Below, in pieces: positions 8,214 to 15,298 of a DNA stretch of 26,022 bases (positions within the stretch are counted from its first letter, which is position 1; every line of letters begins with the position of its first letter). The translations under genes and the position numbers were made by a program. The stretch comes from Phycisphaerae bacterium (GTDB lineage Bacteria; Planctomycetota; Phycisphaerae; UBA1845), in the NCBI GenBank assembly GCA_021604825.1, contig BQJS01000042.1, forward strand, positions 1 through 26,022. The letters run 5' to 3'. The notes below the pieces were generated by a model. That model was given only the letters and a program-made list of their open reading frames with translations, was not told the DNA's origin and ran no database searches.

Positions 8214-8258
8214 GACGGACCGAACAAGCGAATACCGCGATAATTCGAACAAGAAGAA

Positions 8259-9077
8259 ATGGATATCGGATTTGACTCATTCAAGGAAGCTGAGCATGCC
8301 TTCAGGCGATTTCTCGCAAGTCGCGGAGTCAACGCCAATATTCGTTGGATCTATCGTGAAGATGTGGCAATACGGCGCGGAGTCTACTTGATTCAATTAC
8401 CCAAGCCGTGGGAATTGTCCAATCGACCCTTCGCTCTCAAACAATTCTACTTAAGCCGTGAGCGCGAACAGCAATTGAGATTTAAGTGCATCGCGCAAGA
8501 TGCCAGGATATCAGCGTGCTACATCGAAGAACACGGTACTCGAAACGATTGCGGACACGATCATCCGAGATCGAAGATTGAATTTTGGTGCCCCGATTTC
8601 CCGGCCAGAATGTCTACCGCATTCAACTTGTTCACCTGGAAGTTTCACAAACGACGAAGCGATTCGCGAGTAACGTTTCTACCGTATCGGAATCCTCTTA
8701 AAGACCTCAAACTCCCTGCCAATGCGTTACCGAATTCAAGGCCGAAAATGCTTTGCACCGTTGCCGACAGTTTTACGATTCGTGGTCGCGGCATCTTTGT
8801 CGTCGCTAAGGAAACATATGCAAAAACACACGACCGATTCAATGAAGATTTTCCGTATCGAGTGGGTGACAGAATAGAACTACGCAAACCTGACGGCTCA
8901 ACTGTGTCGACCCATTTGCAATCAACTCATTCGACATCAATGGCCTCACCATATCCAGGCCCACTCATCCGAGGGCTTGGCTTCGGCTTCTCAAAAAACG
9001 TCGGAATGTCCGACGTGCCTGCAGGAACAGAGGTTTGGATAGTTTCAGGTTCCACGGATGGTTCTTCAGGCCAATGA
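8259..9077 (+). CDS. Uncharacterised protein with EF-Tu domain-2-like C-terminal barrel
   Basis: 272 residues. I do not recognise the first 150: a basic, mixed alpha/beta region with a Cys/His cluster (C87, H92, C98, H100, H102, C111) that might bind metal. Residues about 163-262 (LCTVADSFTIRGRGIFVVAK...VGDRIELRKPDGS...VPAGTEVWIV) resemble the beta-barrel domain 2 of translational GTPases, where the phrases F.I.GRG...V..G..I.VGD recur. There is no G domain, so it is not a GTPase; stand-alone barrels of this kind exist as uncharacterised proteins. No signal peptide or membrane helix is seen. The ribosome site is poor (A-rich, AAGAAG). Its TGA overlaps the ATG of the next gene, so the two are probably translated together. 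The base composition looks lower in GC than the flanking housekeeping genes. Confidence 0.6.
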   Translation: MDIGFDSFKEAEHAFRRFLASRGVNANIRWIYREDVAIRRGVYLIQLPKPWELSNRPFALKQFYLSREREQQLRFKCIAQDARISACYIEEHGTRNDCGHDHPRSKIEFWCPDFPARMSTAFNLFTWKFHKRRSDSRVTFLPYRNPLKDLKLPANALPNSRPKMLCTVADSFTIRGRGIFVVAKETYAKTHDRFNEDFPYRVGDRIELRKPDGSTVSTHLQSTHSTSMASPYPGPLIRGLGFGFSKNVGMSDVPAGTEVWIVSGSTDGSSGQ

Positions 9078-9868
9078 GCGATCGAATGAATCAACCCTCA
9101 TCCGATTGTGACGCACTTTGGGAACCGAGATCCGAAGAACCTGTGCGCGACGAAGGGTTGCAGTGCCTCTCGTGCGAGTACAACCTCACCGGCATCGATA
9201 GCGAGTGTTGCCCGGAATGCGGCTCCGTTTTGGATCGGGAGGAGATTCGACGAATCGCGTCACTTCGAAACGACCAGCCGGGATCGCATTGGGAACGGTA
9301 TCATGGACTTCACAAACCGGTTGGATTCCTGATCACAGCATTGCGAGCTGCATTCTTGCCCTGGCGATTCGCTCAGGACATTCCCTCTCGTCCGAATTTG
9401 AAACCGGCGATTTGGTTTGCACTTGTTTGTGTCGCGATCAGTATTGTCACCGGTCAGATTTGCGACAAACCCGACGTCGAAGGGTACGTCACCTGGTATG
9501 CTGGGGTGGTCTGCCACATCCTGTTGCAGACTGTATTTCTCGGCCTCCTCCTTCCACCGAGTGGGCTGCGACATGGGTTTCGATTCTGGCTGGCGATGAG
9601 CCTTTATACGAGCTATCCATTGATGACCGAAGCCATTGACACGCCGCCCTACATCACATCCGACTACAGCAACGTTTGGCCACTTTCGAATAGCGAATGG
9701 ATTCCAACGCTACATTACTACGTATGGTGGATCGGTTTGATACTGATCGCGCACGCACGAGCCCATTCCAAACGGCGTAAGTGGGTCGTGTTGCTCCTAA
9801 TCGTCATTCCGATGATGACCTACGTGTCAAGCTATGCCGGATGTCAGGTTGGCGAACTTCTTGACTGA
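9074..9868 (+). CDS. Zinc-ribbon-tipped polytopic membrane protein
   Basis: 264 residues. The start ATG 9074 overlaps the stop of the previous gene (ATGA), so I prefer it to an in-frame start at 9035. The N-terminal ribbon has C31-x2-C34 (CLSCEYNLTG) and C46-x2-C49 (CPECG), the form widely seen in planctomycete membrane proteins. About five hydrophobic helices follow (near 111-127, 140-160, 168-185, 213-228 and 237-255), so the ribbon is likely cytoplasmic and the rest is in the inner membrane, somewhat like Yip1-type proteins. The function is unknown. A smaller protein of the same design lies tail to tail with it at 10045-10530. The frame stays open for 59 codons after its stop. Confidence 0.65.
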   Translation: MSDRMNQPSSDCDALWEPRSEEPVRDEGLQCLSCEYNLTGIDSECCPECGSVLDREEIRRIASLRNDQPGSHWERYHGLHKPVGFLITALRAAFLPWRFAQDIPSRPNLKPAIWFALVCVAISIVTGQICDKPDVEGYVTWYAGVVCHILLQTVFLGLLLPPSGLRHGFRFWLAMSLYTSYPLMTEAIDTPPYITSDYSNVWPLSNSEWIPTLHYYVWWIGLILIAHARAHSKRRKWVVLLLIVIPMMTYVSSYAGCQVGELLD

Positions 9869-10044
9869 ATTCGCAATTGGCATTCTCTGCGTTCTCAAAA
9901 CTCGTCTCCAACTCACTCAGATATAACAAGACACGGTTACATCGTTTGGGAAACAGCAAATACCGACCCAATCAAGCGATTACTTGTTGAGAACGGATCG
10001 CAGACGATTAAACGTTTACTCGAACAAGCTACTTGCAAACGACT
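9869..10044. other. Intergenic spacer with an open frame lacking a start
   Basis: Directly after the TGA of the preceding gene the same frame continues for 59 codons to a TAG at 10046-10048 with no ATG, GTG or TTG in a plausible context. The last 40 codons read like protein (GYIVWETANTDP, then IKRLLVENGSQT). It may be chance, a decayed 3' end, or an extension cut off by a new stop. No RNA or repeat is seen. Confidence 0.2.
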
Positions 10045-10530
10045 CTAGGCCGAGACCAAACTGATGACAAAGAACAACAACGTTCCTACGGACATGAATA
10101 GAAGTGCAAGGTACACGGGAATATTGATAGGTCGCAGATATGCTCGCTCTGAAATATAACGAATTTGCCAGCACCGCCACATGAACATTGCTGTTGAAGG
10201 TAGCAATACCAAGATGTCAATCAACCACAGCCGAAGGACCAAACGATAAAGATCATGAGTCATGAATCCGGCAGGATTCACCGCAAGGTAGAAACCAATC
10301 CAGCCCACGATAAGGCCAACCACTGAAACCCAGATCAGGCGTTGTCGTCGCAGACTCAAATACGCAAACGGGAACGACGCGCTGGCCACGCTTGCCGCAA
10401 TTGGCAGTCCACATTCGGGACAATTGTGGTCGGCATCCAAACCCTCCAAAAGGTATTGGCACCGAACGCATGACTCGACTTTGTACGGACCGGTGACCAT
10501 CGTGCCTGTTTCCGAAGTGACTCCCACCAT
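10045..10530 (-). CDS. Small zinc-ribbon membrane protein
   Basis: 161 residues. The N-terminal zinc ribbon has C21-x2-C24 (CVRCQYLLEG) and C37-x2-C40 (CPECG), followed by three hydrophobic helices near 65-83, 100-118 and 138-158. The design matches the protein at 9074-9868 but is shorter; sequence similarity outside the ribbon is low. It begins 18 bp after the kinase-like gene on the same strand, so the two are probably co-transcribed and may act at the same membrane. The start is uncertain: ATG 10530 has no clear ribosome site, and ATG 10500 (MVTGPYK) is an alternative. Function unknown. Confidence 0.6.
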   Translation of the reverse strand: MVGVTSETGTMVTGPYKVESCVRCQYLLEGLDADHNCPECGLPIAASVASASFPFAYLSLRRQRLIWVSVVGLIVGWIGFYLAVNPAGFMTHDLYRLVLRLWLIDILVLLPSTAMFMWRCWQIRYISERAYLRPINIPVYLALLFMSVGTLLFFVISLVSA

Positions 10531-10548
10531 TAATGCTATTGTCTGAAT

Positions 10549-11979
10549 CTACGCCCCGATGACATAGACCCAGCCAACCGCCACATCGTCGGCGCTGGAT
10601 TGGATGTTTTTGATGAGTTGGTCGGCGTAGGGGGCGAAGGATTTCCACCTGCTTTTGTTTGGCGTTTTGATCACTTCGGATTCGAGATTCTGAGTCGCAT
10701 AGCCTGCCAGATTCTTGCCTCGCCAGATGATTGGAACGTAGGTCTTGGGCGGCTGGCCGATCGACATGAATTCCAGTTCGACCAGCGAATCCAATTCGCT
10801 TATGTCATCACCTGTCACAACGACGAACACGCCAACGCCGCCGGGTGATGGCACCTTCCAACCGTTGCTCGATGCGTCGAGTGGTAAGCTGAACACGCGC
10901 TGGTTTGACCTTGTCGGCTTGGCGATCTCCCAGGCGCGGACCGTTCCGGCTGAATCTCGATAGTACACCGCGATATCCGACGGTTTGGAGAGAATCACGT
11001 TGAGGTATAGGGCGTCGCCGGTTCGGGCAGCGAGTTCGGCCATGGCTAGTTTCTCGACTCGGCCCCCATCGCCAGCTCGTTGAACGTTCATGGTCACGTC
11101 GAGGATGCGGGCCGGTCCACCGCTGGTCACGCCCCAGATTCCGAACAGTCCGACCAACAGCGCCCCCACAATCGCAAACACAAACTTGACGACTGGCTTG
11201 GAGCGCTTGCCGTGCAGATAACTTTCGAGGTCGCGAACAAGAACTTCTGCGTCGAGGTAGCGATGGATCGGATCGGTGGCGAGCAGTTGGGCGCAGATCG
11301 CGCGAAGTTCCGTCGGGGCTTCCGGTGCAACTCGGTCGATCGGCGGAATGTCGTCAAATTCGGAGAACGGATTGCTCAGCTCAGCCAGCGGGCGCTCCGT
11401 GGCTTTCTCACCGGATAGCAGTCGATACATCACCGTGCCCAGTGCAAACAGATCGCCGCGCACGTTGAGTTTGAATTCGCGCTCACGCCCTTCGCCGCCC
11501 TTGGCCACCGGTTCGCTCGACGGCATCGCATCCATCCGAATGCCCATGCCAAACTCGGCGAAGACGGGTAGGTCGGATTCGTCGATCCAAACGGTGCGCT
11601 CGCTGATGTCGCCATGGGTCATGCCGGCATTGTGATATGCCGCAAGCGTCATGGCACACTCGCGAATCAGGTGAGCGATCTGTCGATAGTCGCCATCGTA
11701 ACCGATGTAAGCGTCCGCGAGGGTGCGACCTTGCGGCGGGTCGGTCACCAGCACGGGAGCGCCGTCTTCGGCAAGGAAGCAATCGCGAATGGGCACGATG
11801 CCGGTGTGCCCCAATTCGTCTGAAGTCACTTTGGAACCACGCAACTCGGAGACGCGCGGTTCGCCCACTTTGACCTGAACAGGACCACCGCCACCGCGAT
11901 CGTAACCGCGCCAGACGGTGCCGACGTCTGAAACGACGACTTGCTCGGTAAGAATGTAAGAACCGATTTGACGGGTCAC
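10549..11979 (-). CDS. Membrane-anchored Ser/Thr protein kinase-like protein, probable pseudokinase
   Basis: 476 residues from GTG 11979. Residues 5-255 follow the bacterial Ser/Thr kinase fold: beta-3 lysine K37 (VQVKVGE), HGD at 122-124, GDLFALGTVMYRLLSG at 175-190 and LLATDPIHRYLDAEVLVRDL near the C-lobe end. Several catalytic features are altered: the glycine loop reads VVVSDVGTVW, HRDLKPEN becomes HGDISERT (Lys and Asn lost) and DFG becomes EFG (142-144). One membrane helix (about 263-284) leads to an outer domain of about 190 residues without a recognised fold. It may act as a scaffold or sensor rather than an enzyme. It is followed at 18 bp by a zinc-ribbon membrane protein gene. No Shine-Dalgarno is obvious upstream, and the spacer before it is full of repeats. 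Confidence 0.8.
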   Translation of the reverse strand: MTRQIGSYILTEQVVVSDVGTVWRGYDRGGGGPVQVKVGEPRVSELRGSKVTSDELGHTGIVPIRDCFLAEDGAPVLVTDPPQGRTLADAYIGYDGDYRQIAHLIRECAMTLAAYHNAGMTHGDISERTVWIDESDLPVFAEFGMGIRMDAMPSSEPVAKGGEGREREFKLNVRGDLFALGTVMYRLLSGEKATERPLAELSNPFSEFDDIPPIDRVAPEAPTELRAICAQLLATDPIHRYLDAEVLVRDLESYLHGKRSKPVVKFVFAIVGALLVGLFGIWGVTSGGPARILDVTMNVQRAGDGGRVEKLAMAELAARTGDALYLNVILSKPSDIAVYYRDSAGTVRAWEIAKPTRSNQRVFSLPLDASSNGWKVPSPGGVGVFVVVTGDDISELDSLVELEFMSIGQPPKTYVPIIWRGKNLAGYATQNLESEVIKTPNKSRWKSFAPYADQLIKNIQSSADDVAVGWVYVIGA

Positions 11980-12019
11980 GGGGATCGGGTGTCCATCGGT
12001 ATGTGTTTTTGAGCTGCAA

Positions 12020-12040
12020 GTAGGGTCCGCTGTGCGGACC
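12020..12040 (+). repeat. Short palindromic repeat, GTAG-type (copy 2)
   Basis: GTAG, then GGTCCGC, loop TGT, then GCGGACC. The 7-bp arms pair perfectly. It is identical over 21 bp, in inverted orientation, to the copy at 12309-12329, and shares its architecture with the copy at 6557-6577. Confidence 0.75.
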
Positions 12041-12094
12041 GACAGAATTCAACGACCGTTCTTGCCATCCAGTGTCTGAATCGTCGCTCATTCC

Positions 12095-12123
12095 CGTCAT
12101 TCCCGCGCACGCGGGAATCCAGA
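12095..12123 (+). repeat. REP-like palindrome (ATTCCCGC/GCGGGAAT), left copy
   Basis: CGTC, then ATTCCCGC, loop GCAC, then GCGGGAAT and CCAGA. It matches the inverted copy at 12220-12248 in 27 of 29 positions, both differences being in the loop. Elements with the ATTCCCGC...GCGGGAAT(CCAG) pattern are dispersed repeats in many bacterial genomes. Confidence 0.75.
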
Positions 12124-12219
12124 ATCACACAGCAAACGCCAACGTTATTTCCATTCACATCCGGTCGCCGGGAATCTGCCGCACCTGGTTGCGACTCTCG
12201 GGTTGCGGTAACGCACTCG

Positions 12220-12248
12220 TCTGGATTCCCGCTTTCGCGGGAATGACG
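12220..12248 (-). repeat. REP-like palindrome (ATTCCCGC/GCGGGAAT), right inverted copy
   Basis: TCTGG, then ATTCCCGC, loop TTTC, then GCGGGAAT and GACG. This is the inverted partner of 12095-12123, giving a REP-pair arrangement with about 96 bp between. No transposase of the REP-associated (RAYT) type is in the window. Confidence 0.75.
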
Positions 12249-12308
12249 GCTGGCGTGTTGCAACATACAAGATTCCATACCAGTCTGCAGTCAAGACCAA
12301 CACGCAAT

Positions 12309-12329
12309 GGTCCGCACAGCGGACCCTAC
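12309..12329 (-). repeat. Short palindromic repeat, GTAG-type (copy 3), overlapping the aceE stop
   Basis: Exact inverted copy of 12020-12040. Read on the minus strand its leading GTAG contains the TAG (12328-12326) that stops aceE, so the repeat abuts and terminates the reading frame. The hairpin may also work as a transcription terminator or mRNA 3'-end stabiliser for aceE. Confidence 0.75.
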
Positions 12330-15112
12330 ATTAGATACGGGTCTTGCTTGTCCTGATCGAGGCCCAATTCCTTGACGAGTTTCTTCACGTCGGCGGGTTT
12401 GGCCTCTCCACGTTGAACCAATTGATACATCGCAGCCAGGCAAATGTGTTCGGCGTCGACCTCAAAGTGCCGGCGAAGTGTGGGTCGCGATTCGCTGCGT
12501 CCGTAACCATCGGTACCCAACGAAGTCATGCCATTGGGCACCCAGCGCTGGATCATGTCGGGCAGCAGTTTCAGATAATCCGATGCCGCGACGATGGGCC
12601 AGGGCTCTTTTTCGAGCTGCTTCTCAACGTAACATTTCTGCGGTTTGCGGTGGGCGTTGAGCATGTTCTCGCGCTCGACGGCCAATGCATCGCGCCGCAA
12701 TTCTTTATAACTGGTCACGCTCCAGACGTCAGCTGCAACGTTGAACCGCTCATCCAGAATTTCCTGCGCCCGCAGTGCTTCACGCAAGATCGTCCCGCTA
12801 CCGAACAGATGGACACGTGGTTTCTTGCCCGGCTTCTCTGCCGCGCGGTACTTGTACATGCCGCGAAGGATGCCATCTTCGACGCCCTTGGGCATGGGTG
12901 GCTGAACGTAGTTTTCGTTGTAAATGGTGACGTAATAGAATACGTCTTCGTTCTCGCCGTACATCCGACGGATGCCGTCCTGCAAGATGACCGCCAACTC
13001 ATACGCAAATGCAGGGTCGTACGCCTGCACGTTCGGCACTGTCGATGCAAGAATGTGCGAGTGGCCGTCCTGATGCTGCAAGCCTTCACCGTTGAGCGTC
13101 GTGCGGCCGGCTGTCCCGCCAAGCAGGAATCCGCGACCACGCATGTCACCGCACAACCAGATTTGATCGCCGATGCGCTGGAACCCAAACATCGAGTAGT
13201 AGATGAAGAACGGAATCATCGGTCGGCCGTGCGTTGCGTACGCGGTAGAAGCCGCAAGGAACGACGCCATCGAACCGGCTTCGGTGATGCCCTCTTCGAG
13301 AATCTGACCGTCGCGGGCTTCGCGATAATAGAGCAGCAGGTGCGAATCGACCGGGTCATAAAGCTGGCCCGTATGCGAGTAAATGCCCGCTTTTCTGAAC
13401 ATGCCTTCCATGCCGAAGGTGCGGGCTTCGTCGGGCACGATCGGCACGATGTACTTGCCGGTTTCCTTGTGATTCAGCAGTTGGGCGAGCATTCGCACGA
13501 ACACCATCGTCGTCGAGGCCTCGCGGCCATCACTGCCGGCGTAGAATTCGGCGAGGTAGTCCCGATCGGGAACCACGACCTGCTTGGGACGCACGACGCG
13601 ATTCGGCACCGGTCCGCCCAACTCACGGCGGCGCTCCAACATATACTGGATTTCTTCGCTGTCTTCCGGTGGGCGATAGAACGGAGCGTCAGCCAACTCT
13701 TTGTCGGCGATGGGAATATCAAACCGATCGCGGAACTCGCGAAGCTCTTCATCGTTGAGCTTCTTCTGGTTGTGGGTGACGTTGCGACCTTCGCCGGCTT
13801 CGCCGAGACCATAACCCTTGACCGTCTTGGCCAGCACCACCGTCGGGCCTTCGGTGTATTCGACGGCTTTCTTGTAGGCCGAATAGACCTTGGCAGGATC
13901 ATGCCCCCCACGCTTGAGGTTCATGATCTCGTCGTCGGACATATGCTCGACGAGTTTGAGCAGTCCGGGGATCGAATTGAAAAAGTGCTCGCGCGTAAAT
14001 GAACCCGGCGCGACGACGTATTTTTGACTCCAACCATCGATCAAATTGTCAGCCGCCTGGACCAGCAGATGATCCTTGTCGTTTTCGAAGAGCGGATCCC
14101 AATCGTCGCCCCAAATCACTTTGATGCAGTTCCAACCCGCACCACGGAATGCGGCTTCTAGCTCCTGAATGATCTGTCCGTTACCACGCACCGGACCGTC
14201 AAGACGTTGGAGGTTGCAGTTGATCACGAACGTGAGGTTGTCGAGATTCTCACGGGCTGCGAGGGTAATTGCGCCGAGACTTTCCGGTTCGTCCGTCTCG
14301 CCATCGCCCATGAAGCACCAGACCCGGGAACCTTGCGTATCGCAAAGACCGCGATCTTGAAGGTAGCGATTGAACCGGGCTTGGTAGATCGCGTCGATCG
14401 AAGCCAACCCCATCGAAACGGTGGGGAATTCCCAAAAACTTGGTGCCAACCAAGGGTGCGGATAACTCGGCAGACCACCGCCAGCCTCCAGTTCACGCCG
14501 GAAGTTTTGGCACTGCTTCTCCGATATACGCCCTTCCAAAAACGCGCGGGAATAAATCCCTGGTGACGCATGCCCTTGGAAGAAAATCTGGTCGCCCGAA
14601 CTGTCGCCACTCTTGCCATGGAAAAAATGGTTGAAGCCGACTTCGTAAAGCGACGCCGAAGAAGCAAAGGTCGAAATATGACCGCCGATTCCGTCGCACT
14701 TGCGGTTGGCTCGCACGACCATCGCCATCGCGTTCCAACGCACCAAGCTCTTGATCCGTCGTTCGATATTTCGATCACCCGGATAGGGCGGCTGCTTGGC
14801 TCGCGGAATCGTGTTGGTGTAGGGCGTGTTGGCGCTGAACGGCAAGGGCACGCCGCGAAGGAACATGTGCTCGATCAAACGCGAGACAATGAAGCGAGCG
14901 CGATCGCTGCTTTGGTTTTCCAGGACGGCTTCTAGCGATTGAATCCAGTCGTTGGTCTCAGCCCGGTCACGATCAATGAAGCAGTAACTGCCCCGACCCA
15001 CGGGTGATGCGGGATCGATGGTGGGCGATTCATCGGGTTCGCTCGGTGTTCGATCCACGGGTGGCTTTGGCATGGTCGTTTTCTTCGGCTCGATAAGAGG
15101 CTCTACACTCAT
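12326..15112 (-). CDS. aceE: Pyruvate dehydrogenase E1 component, homodimeric type
   Basis: 928 residues, close to the roughly 890 of E. coli AceE plus a Pro/Ser-rich N-terminal extension of about 40. GGHISTF (143-149), the thiamine-diphosphate motif GDGETDEPES (269-278) ending at N298/N300 in FVINCNLQRLDGPVRGNG, and KRGGHDP and KTVKGYGLG blocks are all typical. The enzyme decarboxylates pyruvate and transfers the acetyl group to lipoyl-E2, feeding acetyl-CoA into the TCA cycle. Neither E2 (aceF) nor E3 (lpd) is adjacent, so the complex is encoded at several loci. ATG 15112 has only a weak ribosome site, and ATG 15073 (MPKPPVDR) is an alternative. A good sigma-70-like promoter lies about 100 bp upstream. 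The stop codon lies inside a dispersed palindrome. The antisense strand is open over more than 500 codons, which I take as a by-product of codon bias. Confidence 0.95.
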   Translation of the reverse strand: MSVEPLIEPKKTTMPKPPVDRTPSEPDESPTIDPASPVGRGSYCFIDRDRAETNDWIQSLEAVLENQSSDRARFIVSRLIEHMFLRGVPLPFSANTPYTNTIPRAKQPPYPGDRNIERRIKSLVRWNAMAMVVRANRKCDGIGGHISTFASSASLYEVGFNHFFHGKSGDSSGDQIFFQGHASPGIYSRAFLEGRISEKQCQNFRRELEAGGGLPSYPHPWLAPSFWEFPTVSMGLASIDAIYQARFNRYLQDRGLCDTQGSRVWCFMGDGETDEPESLGAITLAARENLDNLTFVINCNLQRLDGPVRGNGQIIQELEAAFRGAGWNCIKVIWGDDWDPLFENDKDHLLVQAADNLIDGWSQKYVVAPGSFTREHFFNSIPGLLKLVEHMSDDEIMNLKRGGHDPAKVYSAYKKAVEYTEGPTVVLAKTVKGYGLGEAGEGRNVTHNQKKLNDEELREFRDRFDIPIADKELADAPFYRPPEDSEEIQYMLERRRELGGPVPNRVVRPKQVVVPDRDYLAEFYAGSDGREASTTMVFVRMLAQLLNHKETGKYIVPIVPDEARTFGMEGMFRKAGIYSHTGQLYDPVDSHLLLYYREARDGQILEEGITEAGSMASFLAASTAYATHGRPMIPFFIYYSMFGFQRIGDQIWLCGDMRGRGFLLGGTAGRTTLNGEGLQHQDGHSHILASTVPNVQAYDPAFAYELAVILQDGIRRMYGENEDVFYYVTIYNENYVQPPMPKGVEDGILRGMYKYRAAEKPGKKPRVHLFGSGTILREALRAQEILDERFNVAADVWSVTSYKELRRDALAVERENMLNAHRKPQKCYVEKQLEKEPWPIVAASDYLKLLPDMIQRWVPNGMTSLGTDGYGRSESRPTLRRHFEVDAEHICLAAMYQLVQRGEAKPADVKKLVKELGLDQDKQDPYLM

Positions 15113-15212
15113 TCTATCGATTCTCGCTTGGGGTGGACTTGTTTAAGAAACGGGAATTCCCGGATAGGCCGATGGGCGCCGAGCCGGTTTCCAAGTGGTT
15201 CATTCAGCGATA

Positions 15213-15241
15213 ATTATATGTGAAAACAGGGAATTCGTCAC
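15213..15241 (-). promoter_or_regulatory. Sigma-70-like promoter for aceE
   Basis: On the minus strand GTGACG (15241-15236) is followed after exactly 17 bp by TATAAT (15218-15213). The -10 is a perfect consensus match and the -35 matches 4 of 6. It predicts a start near 15206 and a leader of about 94 nt before aceE. It lies in the 186-bp gap after the PLP-enzyme gene. Confidence 0.5.
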
Positions 15242-15298
15242 GCGAGGGCTATGCAGACGCCCGGGCACCGGCCTTTACAGAGCTGATAGAGAGATACC

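Larger units (their letters stand above)
11980..12325. other. 346-bp repeat-rich spacer between aceE and the kinase-like gene
   Basis: No gene is supported here; the short open frames on both strands run through repeats. The stretch is bounded by two perfect inverted copies of a 21-bp palindromic repeat (12020-12040 and 12309-12329), with a second inverted pair inside (12095-12123 and 12220-12248). The remaining core, about 95 bp, shows nothing recognisable. The kinase-like gene must find its promoter here unless it is read through from aceE. Confidence 0.6.

Noticed and set aside
12095..12248. CRISPR array
   Set aside because: Only two inverted, not direct, repeats with one long spacer and no cas genes.
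12072..12356. Small open frames on both strands through the repeat block
   Set aside because: They consist largely of the palindromic repeats themselves and lack family or start support.
12344..14002. 552-codon open frame antisense to aceE
   Set aside because: It mirrors the aceE codon positions, has no recognisable domain and no convincing start context. Long antisense frames are expected in codon-biased genes, and aceE itself is certain.
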